A stretch of 64,000 nt of DNA from Diorhabda sublineata (GCF_026230105.1 NC_079475.1:16384125-16448124), one strand, 5' to 3'; counted from the stretch's first letter, positions 35,970 to 48,440 are shown. The notes: generated from the sequence alone by a model not told the origin. Program-made: numbers and translations.

Positions 35970-37275
35970 AATATAAAACAGAACCAGATGGTGGACAGAA
36001 GAAATAAATAAAATGGTTTAAGCAGAAAAAGGCAACATGGAAGATTTATATAAAAAAGAAAAGAGAAGAAAATAAGGAGGCTTACAAAACCATAAGAAAC
36101 AAAGTCAAGAAAGAAATAAAAAAGAGAACAGGAAACAATTTGGAGAAGAATTAGTGAATGTCAAGAACATTTAGATGCATTAAATAAATACATAGACAAT
36201 AACAATAGCTTTTTGAACAAAATCATAGCAATGGGACTCGGAAGAAAAAGTAAGGAAATAAGAAGAGAAAGAGATAAAAGAAACAATATAAAAGTAAATA
36301 CTGAAAACATATTAGAGACATGGAAAGAATTTTGTGAAGAAAAATTCAGCTGCAGAGGTAGAAATTTGACAAAAGAAGAAGAGTTCAAGGATGAAGAGGA
36401 ATAGAATAGAAGGACAAAAAAGGAAATGACTGAAGAGATAGTGGAAGAAGCGAAAGGGAAAAGGAAAATAAGGAAAGTGCGTGGAGGAGACGACCAAGAA
36501 GTGGAATTGGTAGAATATTTATAACAAACAGGAAATGAAGGGAAGGACATTAAATATATCCAACTTCCAGCATGGAACACAAATAAAATAACCAGAGACT
36601 GGGAAGAAAATAAATTGGTACCATTACATAAAAAACGAGATGAACTAATGTGCAAAAACTACAGAGCAATATGCTTATTGTCAGTTGGCTTAAAAATATA
36701 TGAGAATCATCGAGATAAAGATAAAGAAATACATTGTTGAGGAAATGGAAGAGGACCAAAGTGTATATAAAAAAGGGAAACAAATAACTTATACATATTG
36801 AGGAGCTTAATAGAAAGGAGAATAAACAGGGAGAAGAATTAAATATTTCATTTATCGATTTGAAAGCTGTATTAGACTCAACAAATAGGAAAATGGTTTT
36901 GGATAGTATGAGAAAAATAGGAATCTCTATAAATATAACAGAGATAACAAATGGAGTATATAAGAACCGTTTAGTTTAGAGTTTTCTTCTTCTAACCACG
37001 TTTCCGCATCCCACTCAAAATATATCAACGAATCTCTTTCTATTTTTAGATAACATATACGAGTACATATGAAGGAGTTTAATAGAAAGGAAATAGAACA
37101 AGGGAATGAATTACATATTACATTTATCAATTTGAAAGCTGCATTAGACTCAATAAATTGAAAAATGGTATGGGATGGTATGAGAAAAATAGGAATGCCT
37201 ATAAATAATAGATATAACAAAAGGAATAAGCAAAAACTTAAGAGGGAAAGTGCAAATAGGCGGAAGAAGATCCTT
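35970..37275 (+). mobile_element. RTE-like non-LTR retrotransposon remnant with duplicated RT segment
   Basis: The plus strand opens with a WWTEEINK segment (linker after the endonuclease), then the RT: DWEENKLVPLHKKRD and CKNYRAICLLSVGLKIYE. The block NISFIDLKAVLDSTNRKMVL (about 36845-36905) is repeated at about 37115-37175 as HITFINLKAALDSIN*KMVW. An unrelated linker of about 90 bases separates the two. The second copy goes on toward KVQIGGRR. Stops and frameshifts occur throughout. Confidence 0.8.
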
Positions 37276-37530
37276 TCTTGTCATATCCAGAACAAAGTTC
37301 ATGCGCCCATCTAAAAGAAAGAGTGCATCTTATCCAATGCTAACCACCTGTATCATTTTTGTACGGTTGACAGCAGTAGACACATTCTTCATCATCTGTC
37401 GATACATAAGAAGCATTCATGTCGTTCTCGTCAGATGCATTACATTTTAGAGGAGGTTTAGCTTTGGCGGTAGTGACAGAATCCAAAACAAAACAACACT
37501 GCAAAAACTGTGAACCAGCAAAACAAAATT
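37255..37530 (-). mobile_element. Pogo/Tigger-type transposase C-terminal zinc-finger remnant
   Basis: The minus strand reads DDEECVYCCQPYKNDTGG, a stop, then HWIRCTLSFRWAHELCSG. This Cys/His pattern with WIRC and WAHE is the PHD-like tail found on many insect pogo-type DDE transposases. The catalytic domain is absent. It abuts the preceding non-LTR remnant. Confidence 0.55.
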
Positions 37531-38399
37531 CTCACAACAACAAAAGCAATAGAAACACATCGGCTAATACAATGTGGAAGCGAGGGCTTCAAGTTCGTAT
37601 GATTGCCGGTGGGCTGCAGCACTTACTAGAGCCAGAATCTAGGATTCCGAATTTAGGTGCCTATCCGATTATCGACTACTTCCCTATACAATTATACAGT
37701 TTGACATTTTACTTTCAGAATTTGAAGATAATTGGTTATTAAAATACAAGACTGATGGTGTAATTATGAGTGTTTGTGTAGGGATAATAAACAGCATATT
37801 CAGTATGAATATCTCCAATGATTTCAGAACTTTTAACTTGAATTAAAGGACTTTTATAAATAGTGAAAATTACAGTAATGATATAATATTCGTCTAGTAT
37901 ATCTTATACACAAAACTTCGAGATGCACGTTTTTAAGAATAGGTATGTCAAAGCTTAGAAAGACTGCTACAGATGTCTAGCAATTACTTTGAACGTCTAA
38001 TAGATGATGTCTCATGTATGAGCAAAGAAAACTATATCCGACAAGAATCAGATACATTATCAAGGAAAATCTAATTATAATTTCATAGATTTAATTCTTC
38101 CATGGCAGAAACTCCAAAAGTCACTGTCAAGTGTTGTTTTTTATCTTTTCTTATTTTGCAAGTAGTTTTTTATCTTCTATACTTCCATAGTTATACTATG
38201 GGGTAGTTAAGAACACATTTTTTATTGGATTGCCATTTCTGCAAATGTATTTACACTTCTATTGAAGTCGTTATTTACCATATCTATAGTTATGAAAGCT
38301 GTAGCAGGACTTGAAGGTGTAAAGTATTCTTTGGATTGGAATTTTACTTTAAATTTGTCTTTTCCCAATTAAGTATTTTGGACTTTTTACGAGGGCTGT
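37531..38399. other. Intergenic, nothing recognised
   Basis: A plus-strand open frame to 37742 has no family I know. The remainder is AT-rich. Confidence 0.5.
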
Positions 38400-38905
38400 T
38401 TTTTTAACCTCTGATAGGCTATGAATAAAAGATAAGTTTATATAAAAGAATAATTTTATTATCGAAAGATTGGTACACCTACGGTTACTTTTCGACATAA
38501 TCACCGAAGAGATTGAGACATTTGTCGTATACCCTTTTCAAGAAAGTTGTCGTTAATGAATTCAGTCTTTGACGTTGGTATCAAACTTCTGGAAATTGCG
38601 TAGACAAAACAGTAATAGTGAATCTGCGGTTTTCTTTAACCATTCTGTCAACTTGTTGAACCAACCAACCAACTGAATCGATAGATTTGAGTCCTTGGCT
38701 CCCTTTATTATGCACATAATTACAACACCATCACTCATGATGTTTTCCCGACACACCCGACTCATTCTCCGATGTATTTCTGCAGCACTATGGCTTTCAA
38801 CCTGTAGAAAACGATTCACACTTCATAATTCTCACTTGGCGGGAGTATTAATAATGGCGGACATACTTACGTGGGTGTAGCATAACGCCGACTGACGCCT
38901 GAATG
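38400..38905 (-). mobile_element. Internally deleted mariner-like element, copy B
   Basis: Minus strand: HSAAEIHRRMSRVCRENIMS, the N-terminal HTH, with the same nucleotide context as copy A (14640-15145). The second HTH is frameshifted and the C-terminal tail LKRVYDKCLNLFGDYVEK follows without a catalytic domain. It is the same deletion class as copy A, in the opposite orientation. Confidence 0.8.
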
Positions 38906-39289
38906 TAAACAATGGCGGAGTGTGTAGTGCGAGAGCTTCGCAGTCTCCTACAGCGCATGCCCGTTTTCTTCTGCTCGCGTAGCATCTGCATGGAGCGATC
39001 GGAGGAGGAGATTGAAAAAATTGCACTCGTACTTGAGGCAAATAATCCGTAGTATTCAGGAGAGCCTTGTCCTGAGAGTTCCTTTGAAATTATCGAAAAT
39101 AAATAGATATGAAATAAAACTAAAGTATTGCTTATAAAATTTATTCACTTCATGAATATTTTTACAAAAAAAAATTTAGTTGAAATTTATTATATGTTTA
39201 CATTATCTTGCAGAATTTTTTTATGAATAAGTTACATAACAATCGATTATTGTTCCTGTTGCTAGTGATTTATTATTTTATAACATTTG
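38906..39289. other. Intergenic, nothing recognised
   Basis: The first part (to about 39060) may be the outer flank of mariner copy B. The rest is AT-rich with no visible structure. Confidence 0.4.
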
Positions 39290-39690
39290 TTCGAAAAATG
39301 CAGTTTCCGCATGCGTTGTACACTTTTTCGACGACCTACTCGACATACTTAACATTTCGCACCACCACTTAATTCTTTTGGTTGTGCATTCAGTTTTAGT
39401 TACTTGAAATATTCGACTTTCGATGCGTATTAAACCAAAAGAAATGTGTCGACGAACTCGCTTCGATTTTTGCTGATGAAACACTATCTTTAGTCAGCGG
39501 GTTACACTGGTCTTCCAAAATCGACTGTTACGCCAGAAAGTCTCGATGCTGTCCGTAAACTGATAATGCAAGATCGTCATGGACATTAGAGCAACGTAGA
39601 ACAGTCAATTCTGAATGGTATGCCAGTATTTGTTTGCCAGAATTGTTTAAACAAAAACGTTTTTGGACGGTAAAAAGTTCGAATTGATGA
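39290..39690 (+). mobile_element. Mariner-like transposase remnant, internally deleted
   Basis: The plus strand reads YTGLPKSTVTPESLDAVRKL then IMQDRHG, the linker between the two HTH domains of a mariner lineage. After a deletion another frame gives TLEQRRTVNSEWYASICLPE, which in intact copies lies between the first and second catalytic acids. It is a different lineage from copies A and B. Confidence 0.7.
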
Positions 39691-40149
39691 TCTCAGTGGT
39701 GCCAACGGTAGATCTGGAAAGGTTGATCCAAGTACATTAGGAGCGTCTGGTGTCACTTGAATCAACCATTTTTAAGTTCTGGACATTTTCTTAAAAAAGA
39801 TACCCCGAGGGGCAAAGTCACCCCAATTGACGGTAGTTATTTTGTTCAGTTGTTATTTTTCCCAACGATTAGGGACAAATCGTTTACAAATCCTAATATT
39901 CTGTCAACATTTGATGTACACTAGAAGTGTTTGATTTCAATTCAATATGGGCAACTTGTGGTTGTGATAAGCAATTTTTTAGATAAATCTATTTAATCTT
40001 CTTAAAAACCATATTTACATAGAACTTGATTGTCAATACTGCTCCAAACTCCGATGTTTAACAACAACAACAACTTTACTTATGTCAAAAATAATGTGTT
40101 AGCTCTTTAAACTTTAAAGTTAGATTGAGGAAGTGAAACGAATGAACAA
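39691..40149. other. Intergenic, nothing recognised
   Basis: No coding motif or repeat was identified. Confidence 0.4.
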
Positions 40150-40570
40150 ACTGATATAACACAGGAATCGGATTTAATAAAGTATTGGATGGAGCTGAAC
40201 AACGCATGAAATTTTTGAAGAATTTATTAGCGACCAATTCCACCGGAACGAAAGGAAATGAAATAGTTGATAAGTTCGCTAAAGCGGGGACAGACAAGAA
40301 GTTATGAGCAAAACCAATTATTGGACAGTCTACTAGTGCTGAGACAGGCAAATACTCTTTTGGGAAACTATAACCAGAGTAGGTCTGCTGAACTGAGTAA
40401 GAATAATCTACGGATACTAACAGCAGTTCTATCGGGACAGTGTCGCCTCAACAAACACGAGCACTATACCTGGGAGCATATGAAATAGAAGATAAAGATC
40501 TCTGGCAATTAAAGCCATCCCACATTCTAGACTTTTTGAAAGGAGAGGGATTAGTTGATCAGCTGCAAAC
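40150..40570 (+). mobile_element. R1/Jockey-type non-LTR remnant (RNase H tail)
   Basis: The plus strand reads SAELSKNNLRILTAVLSGQC then RLNKHEH, and in another frame SHPTF*TF*KERD*L. This is the segment after the RNase H domain. The zinc-knuckle-like CRxC block is deleted. It is nearly the same nucleotide sequence as part of 51745-53110, in inverse orientation. Confidence 0.75.
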
Positions 40571-41929
40571 AGTGGGTTCTCCAGTATCGCAGCAAGAAAG
40601 GAGGACATAATAGATCCTTTGGGTCGCAGTGTATACGAGACTCCACATCCATACATACATACCGACCAATTCTTTGAAAGTAATGGACAATACAAACCGC
40701 CACTGAAGATTAGAGGAACCGTTACCTAACACTAAATAAAAATAAAGGACTCTCCAATTGGCCAATAACCAATGAAATAAAGGCAGAAAGGGAAGTGAAT
40801 TGTGGATGGAGAATTTGTCGCAATATTCATCAATCGTTAAGCAATAATTAGTTAGTATAAAAATTGTAATCTAAACAAGAAATCTCTCTTTCTTTGAATG
40901 TAGTATCTTCAGTTAGAGATAATAGCATTACTGAAGGAACAGAAGTACATTGCCACCAATATGTGAGGAATGTTTTTAAAGGATCTTAACAACCAAATGG
41001 ATAAAAATTAGAATTGGTAGTTTGAGGTAACCTAATGAGACGCGATGGTGTATCAGATTAAGTTGTGAGCATCCGCGGACGTTGCACATGAGGCAGGAAG
41101 GAAGTAGAAAGTTGTGTGTTCCGTTCCATTAACGCAGTAGTGCGCGTGAAGACATTAGGGCGTTCGCATTGTAAAATTCGACGATTGAGGTGGTATTAGA
41201 TTTCTAATAGGTGAGACTGTATGTCTGGCGAATCGATGAGAAAGTGGCGTTTTCGTTAATGCCGGGGAGTAGATGATCCAAAACTAGAATAGTCAATCAG
41301 CCAAATTGATCAGCGTTTCACAAGAAAAAGGTTAGCAGTGATGGTAGAGCCCACAACATCTTAAGGTGAAGCGCATTAACTCGAAAAACAAGCTGAAGGA
41401 CATAGTAGAGCATTGGCTCAAGTCATACTCCTTAGAATTCTGCGATTTTCGGCTCAATTATATGTACAGTGTCGTTTAATACATTTTCATTCAACTCACT
41501 AAATGTTTTCTTTCAGTTTTTATAGATTACGATATGCAGATTTCATCTCTTCCCAAACTTTTCTGTAAAGGACAGACCCTTAGCACTTTATGAATATGTC
41601 CTTTCAATTCGTTTAAACGAAACTGCTAGTTTTACATCATTAATTTATGAACGTACCAAGTTTGATCTAAATTAGGATGTATCCTCTGAATAAAAAACTA
41701 TGTCGCACGATAAAGAGGACATAGAACAACACTATAAGCTACAAAATTTTACCTTCAATCACATAGATCAGATCGAAGTCCAGTCGTTGTTAACCTTGGA
41801 CTGACCGCGTTTCAAAATAAACATGTGAATAGACAAATTGTTATTACGTAAAGGTTACATTAATAAGATTAAATCTGTTCAAGTAAAACTCACAATAAGA
41901 AAAGACATCTGACTTCTTAGTATGAATAA
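40571..41929. other. Intergenic, nothing recognised
   Basis: Moderately GC-richer patch at 41040-41400 without recognisable coding sequence. Confidence 0.45.
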
Positions 41930-42345
41930 ATAATATACAAGTACTAAAGTCATCAACCACAAAATACCTAAGAATGTATATGGACAGAAGACTCACCTGG
42001 AAAAAGCACATTGTTAAAAAACGGGATCAAATAGACTTCAAGATGAAAAAATTATACTGGTTCTTGTATATGATGCAATCATTGAGCTAAGAATGGCAAG
42101 AAATGAAGCCTGGTATATATCAAACCATATGATAAAAGAAAATAAAAATACTTTACATTTAGGACGTCATTAAAGAAAAAAGAAACAAACTCCACAACAA
42201 ACTGGATAATCATATGACTGCAGTACTGCCAGAAGGTTAAATTGGACTAGGTACTCACTGGAGGATCTTCATCACGTCACTGACAGTTGAAAGCTCTCGC
42301 ACCAACACATTAGCCTATAGAGCAATATTTATTCTGATTGCTAAT
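41930..42345 (+). mobile_element. Jockey-type non-LTR remnant
   Basis: The plus strand reads KYLRMYMDRRLTWKKHIV, then RDQIDFKMKKLYWFLY, the segment following the RT core in Jockey-type elements. The next part is deleted and the frame degraded (NKLDNHMTAVLPEG). Confidence 0.7.
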
Positions 42346-43499
42346 AAAGAAAAGATTAAAAAAAAATTAATATATTGCTGTTTTTTTATTATTGTAATCT
42401 AAATTGTCCTAGTCAATTAGATCTTGTTTGAGTAGTTCGTGTTCTTGAGATTGCGGTACATTTTATTCGATTTTCGTATATGTATACACATAGGTCAAGA
42501 CATTAGAAGGTTGAATTGATTGTATATGGTGCCAATACAACTCTTTCTTGTAGGTACATAATTTTTTTGCAATAATTATGGATTGAATTAAATTTATGCA
42601 GTATACATATTATTTATTGAAAAAATTCTGCTCGATTGTAATCAAAATGTAGGTACACATTAAGTTCCATACTTATAGTATTTTAAATATAAATTATAGA
42701 AACTTAAGTTTATAAATAAATCACAGTATATTCAGTTTTTATGTCATACAAGGAAATTAGTTCGTTATTCATCTTTATTTTTAATTATTAAAGATCATAT
42801 TGATTGAAATAAAATAACTAATTTGTTGCTTCGTGATCAAGCTGTATATTAGGAGATTGTCTTAAAACTACATAGCTAGATAAAATGATAGTTGCCACTT
42901 TAACGCACGTTCAAGAGTTGGATAGAACATCTATAAATGTTAACACAGATGAAAATAGTCAATTACGTTTTTCACGTGTACCTGTTCGTTCTAATTCATG
43001 GAGAATATTAGGCTGCTTATATAAGTAGAGTTGAAAAACTACAAAAATTACGTTTCCTATTGAAATACATGATGTGATCTTTGACCCGAATTAGTACGCG
43101 TAAATCGAATTATTAACATTTCTTTTCAAAATTCAAAAGTTTGTTCTAAGATTTGATTTGGTATTTCCAATGAGATAACGGCTACAGATTCGTTCAAAAT
43201 GTTGCAAAATGTTTCCGGGAAGTTATTTCATGGCGAATGCAAGTATTTTATTGACTCCAAGCATTCAGTGAAGGTTACGAACTTATTAACATCTTGCTTC
43301 ATGCATGTCGCGTATCCACCTTTGATAACGATAATAACAGAGTTTCCCAACACCTCTTATGCACCGCTTCAAAATATGTTGGTTAATGTTAATAAATCTT
43401 TTGCAAAAACAACATCGAGTAGATGTTGCAACACTAAGTTGGTCAATAATCAAGATGATACTCATCGCTTTCTTCGATTAACGTGTTGGGGTTCATCAT
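42346..43499. other. Intergenic, nothing firmly recognised
   Basis: AT-rich. A 100-codon open frame (43199-43501) lies immediately before a transposase-like fragment but does not itself resemble a known transposase. Confidence 0.4.
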
Positions 43500-43830
43500 A
43501 AATTCGTTTCAGGTTAAACGGCAGATAAAGACTTGGCCATTTAGAGACATCAAGTAAATCGTCGTAACCTAGTGGGTTTTTGATCAGACTATCCGGGAAT
43601 TTTTACCAGGATATTGTGCCACCACGTACTACTTATTTTTTGGGCTAACACCAAACGAAAATCATCGTTCTATCACCGCTCGAAAATCCACTTTAGGGAA
43701 CTTGCCATGATTCTATTGAAGCTATAAGAAAGGAATTGATTTAAGGTATTGAAGGCCATCCCAACTGAGGCTTACAATAGATAGGGAAAATTGGATTAAG
43801 CGTTGACTTTCTTATATTGGCCCGAAATAA
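43500..43830 (+). mobile_element. Possible transposase C-terminal remnant
   Basis: Weak resemblance of FGLTPNENHRS and the following residues to the PPRSPDLTPLDFFLWG region of an insect Tc3-like transposase group. Heavily decayed, low confidence. Confidence 0.3.
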
Positions 43831-44090
43831 GCAGTATAAACATTATACCATAAACTAATAAAGAAGAGGAGTTGACACTTTTTAGTATCCATATGATGTC
43901 TTCCCTGAGGTATTCTATGATAGAAGTATGTAAAGTTCCTCATGACTCATCCTGTATATTGAGCCGGTTTGAATAGTACAAGTTTATTGGCTGCCATTAA
44001 CTATACTTTCAGCTAGTTAGCTAGTTTATTTTCTTATAAATACTTGGGTTGGCCAAACCTTAGATTTTTAGAACGGTAAGCTGATATGGA

Positions 44091-44116
44091 AGACAGACCA
44101 AGTGGATGGTCTGTCT
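44091..44116. repeat. Perfect 10-bp inverted repeat (hairpin)
   Basis: AGACAGACCA and TGGTCTGTCT flank a six-base loop. No neighbouring gene suggests a terminator role. It may be a terminal fragment of a decayed element. Confidence 0.6.
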
Positions 44117-44209
44117 TGGAGTGGAGTGGCATTATGGGATGGCTTGTAGCTTCTAACAATTCATGTTCCGCGACTTCCAGAATACAGGCTCAAAATAAAA
44201 ACAAAAAAC

Positions 44210-44665
44210 TATGAGTTTTTGGCAAAGGCTTTGGATGTTTTTCCACAACTTTTACAATATATTTGGAAAATAAACGGATCCTGAGGCCAACAATTCACCA
44301 GATAGATTAAACGGAACTAAAAATAGTAACGGATTAGCCTCATGTTGTTACAGATGATTAAATTACAGCTTCATCCATTGAAGCCAGAAATAATGACAAA
44401 AATACAGGTTTATCTTATCCAAGAAGTTCAATTTTTGAAACCACAATATCTAGAAGAGGTTTAACAAACCGTGAAGAATGCAAGAGGACAGCCGTACAAT
44501 TTTTAGTAATTTTACCGCCTCCAACATCTGCATGTAGGAAAAGAATAAATGCACAAGAATCTGATGAGTCAACAAGTACTTAAATTAAGATATATTATGA
44601 AAATAAAGTGGAGACAGAAAGACTAAAATTAAAAAGGACAAGGGTAACAAGGAAAGCTACAGTAA
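44210..44665 (+). mobile_element. Possible pogo-like transposase tail
   Basis: The plus strand contains NRILRP-like (KRILRPTIHQ), then TASSIEARNNDKNTGLSY and ILPPPTSACRKRINAQESDE. Such Pro/Ser-rich tails follow the DDE domain of pogo-type transposases. No catalytic motif is visible. Confidence 0.3.
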
Positions 44666-44991
44666 AATAATGAGTCATATACGTTTTGAAAATATGGGAA
44701 AGTTTGAATTCGATGCCAAATGTACAAAAAGTGGTCTCATACAGAATGTACCAATGTAAGCAAATGAGTGAAGCGATTCATTTGTGACATTTGCAAGGCA
44801 TAAGACGTAATTCGTAGATCTTTGCAACTATTTTACAATTTTTAAGATGTATTTAGATGTTTTATGTTCAATTTGATAGAATAATAACTTTTATTTGCGT
44901 CCGTTATAATATTCACGTGTGAATATTATGCATTTATGCGTATGAATGTAATTTCGTCAAAAAGCAGGATATTCGTTCAAGAAAATCTGTT

Positions 44992-46560
44992 TTGTGTCTA
45001 ATTGAAAGGAGTATAGTATTATTATTAGTGATGGAAAGTAATAGTGAAGAAAGTTTAAACTGCACACCAGAAGATATTGAATCAACATCTGCACCGACTA
45101 TGAATCTTCTCCCTGAGAAATCCAGGGAACAGTATTTAAAGGGATATAATTCTTTTATGGAGTGGCGTATTAAAAAAGGCATAAACAGCTTCACAGAAAG
45201 AGTGTTATAAGCTTAATTAGAAACTAAAATTATTTGGTTGACTTATTCAAAAGGCACCCTAACGGTAAATGACGATGTAGATATCAGTAAATACTCGAAA
45301 CTCATTGCATGTTTAGAAAATAAAACAGTTGGCTATAGACCAAAAAATATCTAAAACATTTGCCCGTGAAGAAATTAATAAGCTTCTGTTGAAAGTTAAA
45401 GACGAACATTATCTGATATATAAGGTATGACAGCAAAAAATTTTAATGTAAACTTAGATATTATTTGTAACATCTTCCAGGCTGCTTTAATATTCGGAAT
45501 CGCGGGAGCTCTGCGAAGCGTGGAATCATATAAAATGAAGTGTGATAATATCAATAATACCGGAAATGTTTTAATTATCAGCGCACTCAGAGAAGCAACA
45601 GTACTGCATTATATCAATTTAAGCAATTCATAAATTCATTTCCACCTTCTCAGATTAGACTGCACATTAGAGTTCTATAAATAACCTCAGCCGCAATAAG
45701 GCTTTGGTTATTGTTTACTGGCTTCTACTCTACGAACCTCTATTTCTCCATCCTTCCTGTGGATTTTTGTTAGATTTTTCTATTAACACAACCTGTCATA
45801 AAAATAGTTCCTTTTGCTAAAGTTTTTGTAACATTACCATTTGTAGCAGTCACTTAATGATCTTCATTGAAAGACTCAAACTTTTATGTATGTTACAAAT
45901 GTGATTGCACCATTGTCAACATACCAATGGTCATAACAAATTAGAAGTTTGATATATTTTTTGTTTCCACTGCTATTTTCTTTGGTTGAGGTGCTACTTA
46001 TCACTTCGAACACTGTCTTACTTGGCTTCCAGTTAAATGACAATAATTGCAATGTAGTCCTCTTTCTGCTTTGATTTTACTTTTACAAAAACTCATGTTC
46101 AACGTCGATTTACTTTTATTGGTGAAATATCTGACAATAGATTGAACTTGATAAACATTTATGAAAAATATAAAAACCAACGACCCACAAATGCCAAAAC
46201 AGATCATTACTTTTTGCAGTATAGAAATGGAAAATGCAAAACCCAAGTTGTAGGTATCAATATCTTTTCAACATATTTGTGAATTTATCTAATCCAAAAA
46301 ACTACACTGGGCATACATTTCGACGCTCTTCGGCGTCTCTATTAGTGGATTCCGGTGGTGATATAATTCAATTAAAGAAGCACCGTGGGTGGAAATCCAA
46401 CACAGTTGAGGAGGACTAAATAGACGACTCAATGAAAAACAAATTGGATTCCATAGTGAAAATTTTAACAATCCAATAAGTACTAATACAACTATAGAGG
46501 ATGTTATTTCTTTGAACTCGTTAAATGTTGCCAATTCAAATAACAATAGTAATGTAACCA
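44992..46560 (+). mobile_element. Crypton tyrosine-recombinase remnant (insect CryptonI type)
   Basis: Cryptons are DNA transposons mobilised by a tyrosine recombinase. The N-terminus reads NLLPEKSREQYLKGYNSFME, the family's arm domain. Then come VDISKYSKLIACLENKT and ALIFGIAGALRSVESYK, which holds the first catalytic Arg. The coding sequence is interrupted at about 45588-46068 and resumes with TKTHVQRRF, INIYEKYKNQRP and YRNGKCKTQVVGIN. KNYTGHTFRRSSASLLVDSG carries the HxxR box, then HRGWKSNTVEED. The next codon, where the catalytic tyrosine belongs, is TAA (46417-46419), and the frame continues IDDSMKNK. Several further frameshifts are present, so this copy is inactive. Confidence 0.85.
45588..46068. 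mobile_element. Insertion interrupting the Crypton
   Basis: About 480 bases separate two parts of the recombinase that are adjacent in intact Cryptons. The ends are roughly inverted: CAGAGAAGCAACAGTACTGC on the left against CAGAAAGAGGACTACATTGC (reverse complement of the right end). No coding potential and no convincing target-site duplication. Boundaries are approximate. Confidence 0.45.
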
Positions 46561-46629
46561 CTTCAAAATAATTATACTCTCAGTTGTACTTTTGATATTA
46601 CTATCACAAATTACCTGATAATTCACCAA

Positions 46630-47035
46630 GTAATGAAATTCAGATACCTAGGAATCGAGATTTCAGTATTTGGAGACGTAGAGAGCGAAGTAAGAAAGCA
46701 AACAACTAAAGCCTTAAGAATAGCGGCATGTTTGAACGAAACCATATGGTGGAATAAACAAATCAGGAATATATAAGACGAAGAAACGGCGAAAACCAAA
46801 AGAATAATGGAAGTAGCAGAGAATGGTTTCTATCAAGAAAGAAAGAATTGAATGAGCACATAAGTCGTACGGATAAGAACATACTGGTCAAGATAGCACG
46901 CGATAAATCCCCATTGGGCCGAAGGAGTAGCTGCCGATCCAGAAAAAGGTGGAGTGACAACCTTGAAGCAGGATAGGAGGCCAGGATGTCGAAGATAAAA
47001 CAGGCGACTTCGCCTAACACACGGAAGAAGAAGAC
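46630..47035 (+). mobile_element. RTE-like non-LTR retrotransposon 3' end
   Basis: The plus strand reads YLGIEISVFGDVESEVRKQT, then AACLNETIWWNKQI. After deletions come KKELNEHISRTDKN and KIARDKSPLGRRSSCRSRKR with WSDNL, the C-terminal signature of this type. Probably the same family as 35970-37275. Confidence 0.75.
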
Positions 47036-47059
47036 TAATCACCATCGAGATACGAGTTC

Positions 47060-48058
47060 TTGCGAAATGAAAATCAACTTGTTAAGACCAGATATTTCTT
47101 TTCGGGACGTTATTCTATTCACAAGAATTCCAAATTTCGTACTTTGAGAGTTTCGTCAAAGAATATGGGTCCTGTAACTTTACTACAATTCCTGCTTAAA
47201 CATTTACGTTTTATTGTTAGTGATTATGGCCTTCCCTCATCCAGCATTCAATATCTGACATCGCTCACACGAGATATGAGACTTTTGCTACATATCAAAA
47301 TAAATATTTATAGGAATTTTCAATTTTTTTCACGTATCATTGGGAAGATGCTCGTTTTTTAGCTGTTACTAGTGTACTATTCATGTTTTATCGAATAAAT
47401 TCCTTGTATAACAATAAATTGTTGATTAAATCTTTGATACAACTTTGTACATACCTTACAACAATTACCTTATAAAATGGAAAAGTATTTTTGTAGAGTT
47501 ATAAACATTGGACATAAGTAACTGCTTTGAAACAGTTTGAACGAGGACGAGGGTCATGCTAGATATTTTTACACAGGAATTTATTATGTTTATATACCGG
47601 ATTGTGTCTTAATTAGTTCGAATAAATTTGTGAAATTTGGTGTTAAATTTGTACACGTTGCATATGACTTTCAGGCAATTACTTAGAACATAAGAGGAAG
47701 TCATCAAACTTTAGTTTTGCCCAACTTCCACCGAGCAATAGTATTTAATTAGTATGCAGGATTTAAGGAGTTAAGGACAATATCAGAAAACTTGTTCTTG
47801 CCTACTATAATTACCACAGAAAAAATGTGAGAAAATTTGTTACCTAAGATCATCAAGTGACCTATGACCAAATCATCTGCCAATTCTCCAAATGGGTTTT
47901 TTCTAACATGGAATATTAAGTTTAGTGCAGAAACCCGTCAACCGGCGTCACTTGATGTGTTTCGCCAGTAAATTTTAGTTTCGTCTCGAGGTAACACTGG
48001 TTATTATCGGTTGACCTGTTGCATCACTGTTTTTGTGTTTGTTTACGCCATTATATAG
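47060..48058. other. Intergenic, nothing recognised
   Basis: A 100-codon open frame at 47060-47362 has no recognisable family. The remainder is AT-rich. Confidence 0.4.
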
Positions 48059-48061
48059 TTA

Positions 48062-48440
48062 AGGTGATATCAGATGGTTTACTTTTCGGTTCATTCGGAT
48101 GAATGATTACTAAAGTGAATGTTCTCTTTTTTTTTTCATTCCACGCTCACAAGACACAAAGAAAATGACAAAAAAATGAACTTTATTTGTTCATTTCCTC
48201 GAATATGTCGTCTAAAGAACTAAAGTGAGCATTCTACTCGTGTTCATACGTTTCATTTTTAGATTTCTCCTTCATTCGGAGTGCGAGTGATTGATGCCGA
48301 AATCCAACATTGCTGGATTGGTTCATTAATAAATTCATTTATCACTTTGGATTCATTCAATGCCTAGACGTTTCATTCTCAATGAAAGAAGTTGAATGAA
48401 AGACAGAAATGAGTGAAAAGTGAACCGTCTGATATCACCT
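48062..48440. mobile_element. Harbinger-like MITE with TTA target duplication
   Basis: A 379-bp element starting AGGTGATATCAGATGGTTTA and ending in its reverse complement (TGAACCGTCTGATATCACCT). The 26-base termini differ at two sites. TTA at 48059-48061 and 48441-48443 are direct duplications, as expected for PIF/Harbinger insertion (TWA). It has no coding capacity. Confidence 0.9.

Noticed and set aside
36161..36655. 164-codon minus-strand open frame
   Set aside because: It is the complement of the purine-rich non-LTR remnant on the plus strand and resembles no protein.
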